The notes below the pieces were generated by a model. It was not told the origin of the DNA, did not search any database, and was given only the letters and a program-made list of their open reading frames with translations. A stretch of DNA of 64,000 nt from Deltaproteobacteria bacterium (GTDB taxonomy: Bacteria; Myxococcota; XYA12-FULL-58-9), in the NCBI GenBank assembly GCA_016218825.1, contig JACRCV010000008.1, positions 1 through 64,000 of the forward strand. The letters run 5' to 3'. This document shows, piece after piece, positions 56,776 to 64,000 of the stretch (the stretch's first letter is position 1; each line of letters starts with the position of its first letter). The translations under genes and the position numbers were made by a program.

Positions 56776-57435
56776 TCAGCGCTCGAGCTCGAAGTCGGCG
56801 TAGTCGGCGATCACCTCGGTGTTGGTGCCGTCACCGTCGGTCAAGACCCCGAGGCCGACGATCGACGGCACGTCGACATCGGCGCCGAAGTAGCGGTGAA
56901 AGTCCTCGTCGAGCGGCGCGCTGGCGAGGCGCCACTCCTCGGTCGCCGCCGGCGGACCGTCTTTGACCACGAGGTGGATCTTCTGAAAGAGCCTGGAGTT
57001 GTTGCCCCGAAAGTTGAACCCGGGCGGGTGCTTGACGCTCCAGACGTACTTCAGCACGTACTTGCGAACCGTCGCCTCGAAGTAGACGTAGACCGCTCCG
57101 GCGCTGTCGCGACGCCCCTCGATGGCCTCGTCAGCACCCTCGGGAAACTTGTGGACCCGCCAGCGCCACCGCAGGGTCCGAAAGTGTCCGGGCAGGTCGA
57201 GCTCGGCGTACAAGATCACGGTGTCCCGACCCGGCCGATAGCGCGCGCGGAGGAGCTTCGCGCCCCCCTCGTCGACTACACTGTAGTAGCTGTCGCCCTC
57301 CGCGAAGCGTGACAACACCTTCCACCTTGGCCCGGCAGGAATCGAGACCTTCTCGGGCGCCCCGCCGTCGGCGCGCGCCCCGCCCGGTAGCATGGCGACA
57401 AAGACCAGCGCCCAAAAGACCCGCACCGATGTCAT
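56776..57435 (-). CDS. DUF3047 family secreted protein
   Basis: WKVLSRFAEGDSYYSVVDEGGAKLLRARY...RTLRWRWRVHKFPEGADE...DSAGAVYVYFEA...NTEVIADYADFELER. Confidence 0.8.
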   Translation of the reverse strand: MTSVRVFWALVFVAMLPGGARADGGAPEKVSIPAGPRWKVLSRFAEGDSYYSVVDEGGAKLLRARYRPGRDTVILYAELDLPGHFRTLRWRWRVHKFPEGADEAIEGRRDSAGAVYVYFEATVRKYVLKYVWSVKHPPGFNFRGNNSRLFQKIHLVVKDGPPAATEEWRLASAPLDEDFHRYFGADVDVPSIVGLGVLTDGDGTNTEVIADYADFELER

Positions 57436-57672
57436 GAAGCTCCCTATGGTGACGCCGAGCCTACCTCATCCCGGGAGGCGCGGTCGACCTCTATGACGCA
57501 CTGCATTAAACGCCCGCGAGCTTGGGTAGGGGTGACAGAAACCGCGGCGCGCGGGTTTAGATCGCAGCCGGCTTCAAGGCCTTGCTGGTGGTTTGCCTTG
57601 CTGTTACGGAAGACAACGGCTCCCGAAGCGGGGGCTCGAGAGCGCGGCCAGTGGTGGCCGGGCGAGAGGGTC

Positions 57673-58740
57673 ATGACGAGCGCCGCGTCTGACGATGACA
57701 GCCCCGACACCAGCTCCGGCACGTCTTGGAGCCGGTGGCTCTGGGCGCACGTCTTCCTCATCGGCCCCGACCTCATCTTGCTCGGGCTCTTCGTCCTCCT
57801 GTTGGCCGGGCTGCTCGCCGTCTACGGGGGTCGCTTCGCCTTCGTCCGCAGCTCGTTCTTGCTGCCGCTCTTGTCGGTGGCGCTGCTCATCGTCGTCGCG
57901 ACCCTGACGCAGGCGTCCAAGGTCTTGACCCACGCCGCGACCTCTTGGGCGGGGCTCTCGACCGCGGTCGGCAAGCTGGTCCGCGACTGGCTGCCGCTGG
58001 TGTTGGTGTTGTTCGTCTACGAGAACCTGCACGACCTGACGTATCTGATTCGACCCGACCACGTCGACGCGGTGCTGCTTCGCATCGACGAGCTGATCTT
58101 CGGCGTCGAGCCGACCATCCTCCTGCAAGCGGTCATCTCCCCCTGGCTGACGGAGTACATGACCTTCGCCTACGCGCTGTACTTCGTGTTCCCGACCTTC
58201 ATGCTGGTGTTGCCGTACACCAAGGGCCAGACCTACGTGTTCCGCGAGGGGGCGCTGGCGCTCTCCCTGTGCTGCTACCTCGGGTTTTTGGGCTACATCA
58301 CGGTGCCGGCGGTGGGGCCGCGCTACTTCATCCCCGAGAGCCTGACGGTGCCGCTTACGGGGATCTGGCTCACCGCCCGAGCCGCCGCGGTGTGGAACGC
58401 CCTCGAGACCGTCCAGCGCGACTGCTTCCCGAGCCTGCACACCGCGATGTCGACCATCGCCCTGGTCTACCTCTGGCGCCTACGGCGCTACTATCAGAAC
58501 GGCATGTGGGTGCTGGCGGTGGCGACCCCCCTGACCGTCAGCCTGTGGTTGTCGACGGTCTATTTGCGCTACCACTGGACGGTCGACGTCGTCGCCGGCT
58601 GGGCGCTGGCGTTCCTCTGCGTCAGCTTGGCGCCGGCCATCGTCCGCCGCTACTACAAGAAGAAGGACGGGGCCCGGGTGCAGGTGTCCCCGGACATCGC
58701 CCGGGAGGGTGTCTTGGGTTTTCCTCAATCCTATCGTTGA
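57673..58740 (+). CDS. PAP2-superfamily membrane protein, AUR1/inositolphosphotransferase-like
   Basis: VPAVGPRYF, CFPSLHTAMSTIALVYLWRLRRYY, YLRYHWTVDVVAGWALAF. Confidence 0.82.
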   Translation: MTSAASDDDSPDTSSGTSWSRWLWAHVFLIGPDLILLGLFVLLLAGLLAVYGGRFAFVRSSFLLPLLSVALLIVVATLTQASKVLTHAATSWAGLSTAVGKLVRDWLPLVLVLFVYENLHDLTYLIRPDHVDAVLLRIDELIFGVEPTILLQAVISPWLTEYMTFAYALYFVFPTFMLVLPYTKGQTYVFREGALALSLCCYLGFLGYITVPAVGPRYFIPESLTVPLTGIWLTARAAAVWNALETVQRDCFPSLHTAMSTIALVYLWRLRRYYQNGMWVLAVATPLTVSLWLSTVYLRYHWTVDVVAGWALAFLCVSLAPAIVRRYYKKKDGARVQVSPDIAREGVLGFPQSYR

Positions 58741-58796
58741 CCTCGACGGGGCTTCGGGAGTATCTGACAGCCCGGCCGGGGCGAAAGACGAAGGCA

Positions 58797-60017
58797 ATGA
58801 AGATAGCGTTGGTCTCCGCGTTTGACTTCGCTTATCCGGGTGGCGTGAACTCCCATATCCAGTGTCTGGCGCAGCACCTCGGCCAGATGGGGCACGACGT
58901 CAGGATCCTCGCGCCGTTCAGCGAGGGTCGCGGCCCGGCGCCACAGAACCTGGTGCCGATGGGGGCGTCGTTTCCGTTCCCGAGCGCCGGCTCGATCGCC
59001 CGCTGCTCACCGTCGCCGTTCTTGGGCCCGACGATCGACGCCATCTTGGAGCGCGAAAACTTCGACATCGTCCACGTCCACGAGCCGTTGACCCCGGCGC
59101 TGCCGCTGACGATGGTGTGGCGCTCGACGGTCCCGACGGTCGGCACCTTCCACGCCTATCACGGCACCCCGGTCGCCTATCACCTGTTCAAGCCCTTCCT
59201 GCGCTCCGCCGCCGCGCGCCTGGACGGCCTGACCGCGGTATCGAAGGCCGCCGCCGAGTTCGTGTCGCAGGTGTTCCCCGGCGACTATCAGATCATCCCG
59301 AACGGCATCGAGCTCGAGCACTTCAACGACTCGGTGCTGCCGATCTCCGAGCTCGTCGACGACAAGCTCAACCTGTTGTTCGTCGGCCGCCTCGAGAAGC
59401 GCAAAGGCCTGGACTACCTGCTGCGGGCGTTCGTGAAGATCAAGAGCCAGGTGCCAGCGACCCGCCTGATCGTCGTCGGCTCCGGCTCCGCCCGGGTCCG
59501 CCGGCGCTACGCGCGCCTGGTCGAGAGGCTGCAGCTCGAGGACGTGGTCTTCACCGGCTACGTGCCCGACGCCGTCCTGCCGCGCTACTACCGCACCGCC
59601 GACGTCTTCTGCACCCCGGCCACCGGCCACGAGAGCTTCGGCATCGTGTTGCTCGAGGGCATGGCGCTCGGCAAGCCGATCGTCGCCAGCAACATCCCCG
59701 GCTACGCCGGCGTCGTCACCCATGGCCGCGAGGGGCTGTTGGTGCCGCCGAAGGACCCGTCGTCTCTCGCCCGGGCGCTGGTGTTCTTGTTGATGAACGA
59801 GTCGCTGCGCCACGAGATGGGGGCCCGCGGCAAGGCGACCGCCGCCCGGTACAGCTGGAAGGGGATCGCGAAGCGCCTCGAGGGCCTCTACGAGGACGTG
59901 CTCGCCAAGCGCGCCGCCGCCCCCGCCGCCGCCCGAGTCGAGGTGGGTGTCAGCGAGCTGCCGCTGCTGATGGATCCGGAGGGGAGCCTCGGCACCGCGG
60001 TGGGCCACCGCCCCTGA
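58797..60017 (+). CDS. GT4 glycosyltransferase, PimA-like
   Basis: MKIALVSAFDFAYPGGVNSHIQCLAQHLGQMGHDVRILAPFSEG...FDIVHVHEPLTPALPLTMVWRSTVPTVGTFHAY...GHESFGIVLLEGMALGKPIVASNIPGY. Confidence 0.92.
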   Translation: MKIALVSAFDFAYPGGVNSHIQCLAQHLGQMGHDVRILAPFSEGRGPAPQNLVPMGASFPFPSAGSIARCSPSPFLGPTIDAILERENFDIVHVHEPLTPALPLTMVWRSTVPTVGTFHAYHGTPVAYHLFKPFLRSAAARLDGLTAVSKAAAEFVSQVFPGDYQIIPNGIELEHFNDSVLPISELVDDKLNLLFVGRLEKRKGLDYLLRAFVKIKSQVPATRLIVVGSGSARVRRRYARLVERLQLEDVVFTGYVPDAVLPRYYRTADVFCTPATGHESFGIVLLEGMALGKPIVASNIPGYAGVVTHGREGLLVPPKDPSSLARALVFLLMNESLRHEMGARGKATAARYSWKGIAKRLEGLYEDVLAKRAAAPAAARVEVGVSELPLLMDPEGSLGTAVGHRP

Positions 60018-60066
60018 GCCCGCGCCCGGTGCGTTGCGACTTGCGTAGCGAGAGCACCGCGAGCCG

Positions 60067-62562
60067 ATGATGACCAACCTGCGACAGCGTCTCGCCGCCA
60101 TCCCAAAGACGCTCAGCGCGTCTCTGACGCGCCTCGCCACCCGGCGCTACGGGGTGTTGATCGTCGCCGCGGCGCTCTGCACCGCGGTCGCGACCCACTT
60201 CGTCGCCGAGCTCAAGCTGAAGGCCGACTTCATCGAGCTGTTGCCGCAGCGCTACCAGAGCGTCATCGATCTGCGCAAGATCGTCGCCCAGGTCGGCGGC
60301 CTCGGCAACCTCTCGATCGCCTTCATGTCCGAGGACGTCCAAGCCTCCGAGCGCCTCGCCGACGACCTCGCCCGCGTCCTCGACCGCGAGTTTCGCGACC
60401 GCATCCGCTACTACGACTACAAGATCGACGCGCTGAAGGCGTTCTACGAAGCGCACGCGCCCCTCTACGTGGGCGTCGACGACCTCGAGACCATCCGCGA
60501 CCGCCTCCGCGACCATGTGACGCGCGAGAAGCGCAAGAAGATCCCGCTGTTCACCGACCTGTTGGACGACGAGCCGACGGCCGCCGCCGGCCTCGACTTC
60601 AGCGACATCGAGGCCAAGTACGACGCCAAGACCAAGGCCTACGACCGCTACATCGACGGCTACTACACCGCCGAAGGCGGCCGGCTGTTGGCGATGCTCA
60701 TCAAGCCCAAGGGCGAGAGCACCAACATCCCGGCGATGACCCGCCTGGTCGCCGACCTGCAGGCGGCGATCGGCCGGCTGCGGCCCGAGACCTACGCCGC
60801 CGACATGAAGGTCGGCTTCGCCGGCAACTACAAGACCGGCCTCGAAGAGTACGAGACCCTGAAGAACGACATCCTCGGCACCGCGCTCTTGTGCCTGACC
60901 CTGGTGTCGCTCTCGATCCTGGCGTTCTTCCGCCGCCTGCGCGCCGTGCTGTTGCTCGGCATCTGCTCGGTCACCGCGGTGCTCTGGACCTTCGCGGTCA
61001 CCTACTTCGCGATCGGCTACCTCAACACCGTCACCGCCTTCTTGGGCGCGATCATCGCCGGCACCGGCATCAACTACGGCATCATCCTGTTGGCGCGCTA
61101 CTTCGAAGAGCGCCGCCTCGGCGCCACCCCCGAGGCCGCCGTCGCCACCGCCATCCAAGAGACCCTGGTCGCCACCTTCGGCGCCGCCAGCACCACCGCG
61201 GTCGCGTTCGGCGTCTTCATGCTCGCCGAGGTGAAGTCGTTCTCGCAGTTCGGCTTCATCGGGCTCGTCGGCATCGTCTTGATCTGGCTCGCGAGCTACA
61301 CGCTGCTACCGGCAATGGTCGTCGCCTCCGAGGCGCTGTGGCCGTCGGTGCGCCGGAGCCCCCCCGGCGCCCAGCTGTTGAGCGACAGCGTCGGCCTGGG
61401 CTTCCTCGCCAAGGTCGCGCGTCACGACACCCTGGTGTTGACGGTCTTCGGGCTCGGCGCGGTCGCCGGCGGCATCGTCTTCCTGCGCTACCTCCCGACC
61501 TCGTTGGAGTACGACATGTCGCGGCTGCGCACCAAGAGCAGCCTGGAGTCGGGCACCGCGAAGCTCGATCACCGCATCAGCCGCATCTTCGACGTCTCGA
61601 TGACCCCGGCGGTGCTGGTCGCCGACACCCCGGAGGAGGCGCGCGCCATCTGCGCCGCGCTCGCCAAGAAGAAGGCCGCGGCCGGCGACGCCGCCGGCAT
61701 CGAGCGCTGTCGCTCGATCTACTCGTTCTTGCCGAGCGACCAGGAGGCCAAGCTCGCGCTGATCGCCGAGATCCGCGACCTGTTGTCCGGCACCACCCGC
61801 GCCGCGCTCACCGAGACCCAGCGCCGGCAGCTCGACGAGCTCGAGCACAGCCTGCCGCCCGGGCCGCTCGGCATCGACGACCTGCCCGAAGAGATGACGC
61901 GCTACTTCGTCGACACCGCGGGCAGGATCGGCACCTTCGTCTACGTCGACCCGCGCGAAGGCCGGAACCTCTGGAACGCCGAGAACCTGCTCCGCTTCAC
62001 GAGCGACATCCGGCAGCTGACGCTCACCGACGGCAAGCAGATCACCTCCTCCGGCGAAGCGGTGATCTTCGCCGACCTCTTGACCCTGATGAAGCACGAC
62101 AGCCCGATCGCCACCGCGCTGTCGTTCTTGGCGGTGTTCCTGCTCGTGGTCATGACCTTCGGGAGCCTCAGCGCCTCGGCCTACGTCACCCTGAGCCTGC
62201 TCGTCGGCAGCCTGCTGATGGTCGGAGCGATGGCGGCCGTCGACGTCAAGCTCAACTTCTTCAACTTCGTGGCGCTGCCGATGACCTTCGGCATCGGCGT
62301 CGACTACTCGATCAACATCTATCAGCGCTACCTCCAGGAGGGCCGCGGCTCGCTGCAGAAGGTCTTTCGCCGCACCGGCGGCGCGGTGCTCCTCTGTTCG
62401 CTGACCACCATCATCGGCTACCTGACGTTGATCATCGCCGACAGCAACGCCCTGGTGTCGTTGGGCGGCCTCGCGATCCTCGGCGAATTCACCTGCCTGG
62501 CGACCGCGCTCGTCGCGCTGCCGGCGTTCATCGCCCGCCAGGAGCGGCGCCCCGATGCCTAG
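60067..62562 (+). CDS. MMPL/RND-superfamily transporter
   Basis: LKLKADFIELLPQRYQSVIDLRKIVAQVGGLGNLSIAFMSED; TAFLGAIIAGTGINYGIILLARYFEERR; second TM bundle FGIGVDYSINIYQRYLQEG. Confidence 0.9.
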   Translation: MMTNLRQRLAAIPKTLSASLTRLATRRYGVLIVAAALCTAVATHFVAELKLKADFIELLPQRYQSVIDLRKIVAQVGGLGNLSIAFMSEDVQASERLADDLARVLDREFRDRIRYYDYKIDALKAFYEAHAPLYVGVDDLETIRDRLRDHVTREKRKKIPLFTDLLDDEPTAAAGLDFSDIEAKYDAKTKAYDRYIDGYYTAEGGRLLAMLIKPKGESTNIPAMTRLVADLQAAIGRLRPETYAADMKVGFAGNYKTGLEEYETLKNDILGTALLCLTLVSLSILAFFRRLRAVLLLGICSVTAVLWTFAVTYFAIGYLNTVTAFLGAIIAGTGINYGIILLARYFEERRLGATPEAAVATAIQETLVATFGAASTTAVAFGVFMLAEVKSFSQFGFIGLVGIVLIWLASYTLLPAMVVASEALWPSVRRSPPGAQLLSDSVGLGFLAKVARHDTLVLTVFGLGAVAGGIVFLRYLPTSLEYDMSRLRTKSSLESGTAKLDHRISRIFDVSMTPAVLVADTPEEARAICAALAKKKAAAGDAAGIERCRSIYSFLPSDQEAKLALIAEIRDLLSGTTRAALTETQRRQLDELEHSLPPGPLGIDDLPEEMTRYFVDTAGRIGTFVYVDPREGRNLWNAENLLRFTSDIRQLTLTDGKQITSSGEAVIFADLLTLMKHDSPIATALSFLAVFLLVVMTFGSLSASAYVTLSLLVGSLLMVGAMAAVDVKLNFFNFVALPMTFGIGVDYSINIYQRYLQEGRGSLQKVFRRTGGAVLLCSLTTIIGYLTLIIADSNALVSLGGLAILGEFTCLATALVALPAFIARQERRPDA

Positions 62563-63979
62563 CCCGCGCCCGACCCCGACCGCCGCCGTGGCCCTGCTGT
62601 TGGCCTTCGGAACGCCCTTCGCCCTCGGCGCCGAAGAGCCTTCGCCCCAAGCGCCACCGGCGGCCGACGCCGCCACCACTCTGTCGCTCGCCGACTTGCT
62701 GCAGAGCACGGCGCGGCACAACCCCTTGCTGACCGCGAGCCGGCACGACGTCGAGGTGGCCGAGGCCGAACAGGAGAGCGTCGCCGGCCGGTCTCTGCCC
62801 ACGGTCAGCGCGCTGCTTTTCGGCGGACCGACGCCGGCGGCGCACGGCGACGCCGTCACCAGCACCACGCCGGTCTCCGACTATGGCTACGTGCTGCAGA
62901 ACCTCGGGCCGTTCTTCCGCGCCGAGCTCACGATCACCGAGCCGCTCTACACCTTCGGCAAGCTGACCGCGGCGCACCGGGCGGCGGCCGAGCTCGTCGG
63001 GGTGCGCGAGGCGCAGGCCGTGGTCGCCAAGTGGACGGCGGTCACCGAGGTGAAGTCGGTCTACTACGGCTTGGTGCTGTGCGCCGAGCTGCTGCAGCTC
63101 GTCGACGAGATCCAGGCTCACGTCGACCAGGCCGAGACCTACCTCGAAGAGCACCTGCACAGCGACGACGGCGAGGTGACCCCCATCGATCGCGCCAAGC
63201 TCAACGCCTACGAGGCCGAGCTCAAGACGCAGCGCATCGACGTCGTCAAACGGCACGCGGAGCTCGCGGACGCCCTCGCCCGCCTCGCGGGCCTCGAGCC
63301 GGGAACCCATCTGCGGCTCGCGGACCGCGCGCTGACCAAGGTCGCGCTCCCCGCGGCCGCGCTCGTCGGCGCCGCCGCGGCGGCGGTGGACAGTCACCCC
63401 GAGCTGCGCGCCGTCGATGCCGGTGTGCGGGCGTTGACGCTGAAGCGCGAGGCGGTGCAGAAGACCTATTGGCCGGATCTCTTCCTCGCGGCGCGGGCGC
63501 GCTACGGCGTGGCGCCGGGTCGAGATCAACAGGCGAGCCCGTTCGCCAAAGACGACTTCAACTTCCTCGATGCCGGCGTCGCCTTGGGCCTGCGCTACGA
63601 GTGGCTCACCGGGGTCACCGGCGCCGAGGTCGCGAAGGTGTCGGCGGAGCTCTTGGCGCTGCAAGACCGCAGACAGGCGCTGGCGCTCAGGGTCGCGCAC
63701 GAGATCCAAACCGCGACCGCCGCGGTTGGCGCCGCCGGCGCCAAGATCGAGATCGGCGAGGACGGCTTCCGCGCCGCCCGCGCCTGGAGCTTGTTCGCGC
63801 AGAACGGCTTCGAGCTCGGCACGGTGTCGGCGAAGGACTTGATCGACGCGCTCGGGGCGTTCGTCAAGGCGCGCTTCACGCTCCTGTCCCACACCTACGA
63901 ATACAACCTCGCGGTCGCGCGTCTATCTCAAGCCACCGGCCACGAGCTCCTCCCCGAGCTCGCCACCGGCGTGTGGTAA
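62555..63979 (+). CDS. TolC family outer membrane factor
   Basis: LSLADLLQSTARHNPLLTASRHDVEVAEAEQESVAGRSLPTVSALLFGG...LTITEPLYTFGKL; overlaps MMPL stop. Confidence 0.88.
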   Translation: MPSPRPTPTAAVALLLAFGTPFALGAEEPSPQAPPAADAATTLSLADLLQSTARHNPLLTASRHDVEVAEAEQESVAGRSLPTVSALLFGGPTPAAHGDAVTSTTPVSDYGYVLQNLGPFFRAELTITEPLYTFGKLTAAHRAAAELVGVREAQAVVAKWTAVTEVKSVYYGLVLCAELLQLVDEIQAHVDQAETYLEEHLHSDDGEVTPIDRAKLNAYEAELKTQRIDVVKRHAELADALARLAGLEPGTHLRLADRALTKVALPAAALVGAAAAAVDSHPELRAVDAGVRALTLKREAVQKTYWPDLFLAARARYGVAPGRDQQASPFAKDDFNFLDAGVALGLRYEWLTGVTGAEVAKVSAELLALQDRRQALALRVAHEIQTATAAVGAAGAKIEIGEDGFRAARAWSLFAQNGFELGTVSAKDLIDALGAFVKARFTLLSHTYEYNLAVARLSQATGHELLPELATGVW

Positions 63980-64000
63980 AACGGAGCCGTCCCGATGTCC

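Noticed and set aside
1-64000. CRISPR arrays, rRNA/tRNA genes, prophage or transposase genes
   Set aside because: No regularly spaced repeats, no recognisable tRNA/rRNA sequence and no integrase/transposase-like ORFs were found by reading; a tRNAscan/Infernal run would be needed to exclude small RNAs.

Overview
High-GC bacterial chromosomal window, densely packed with single-copy protein genes. Gene content and codon bias suggest a Myxococcota/'Deltaproteobacteria'-like organism (inference only). I found no rRNA, no convincing tRNA, no CRISPR array and no transposase or phage genes. Recognisable blocks: (1) sfsA, a VapBC-type toxin-antitoxin pair and an alkaline-phosphatase-superfamily enzyme; (2) a CusCBA/CzcCBA-type heavy-metal RND operon preceded by a small Cys-rich protein; (3) DUF507, FtsK and a HEAT-repeat protein; (4) a coupled plsB-like/gpsA/App1-like phospholipid operon; (5) a cupin/DegT aminotransferase/N-methyltransferase-like sugar cassette next to a structured repeat; (6) a Cys-rich repeat protein/TPR/ATPase operon with an atypical Walker A; (7) a TolC-MFP-RND operon with an extra MMPL-type pump; (8) a GlpC-like/DUF3501/CcmI-like lipoprotein/fused HcnAB-like/BFD-HcnC-like redox operon; (9) an ECF sigma/anti-sigma/caspase-beta-barrel/lipoprotein operon; (10) an AUR1-like PAP2/PimA-like GT4/MMPL/TolC locus, possibly for glycolipid synthesis and export. 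The most interesting candidates are the ECF-linked secreted caspase fused to a predicted outer-membrane barrel, the Cys-rich/TPR/ATPase operon, the rearranged redox operon, and a three-copy GC-rich intergenic repeat family. All family assignments come from reading the translations and motifs; no database search was run.
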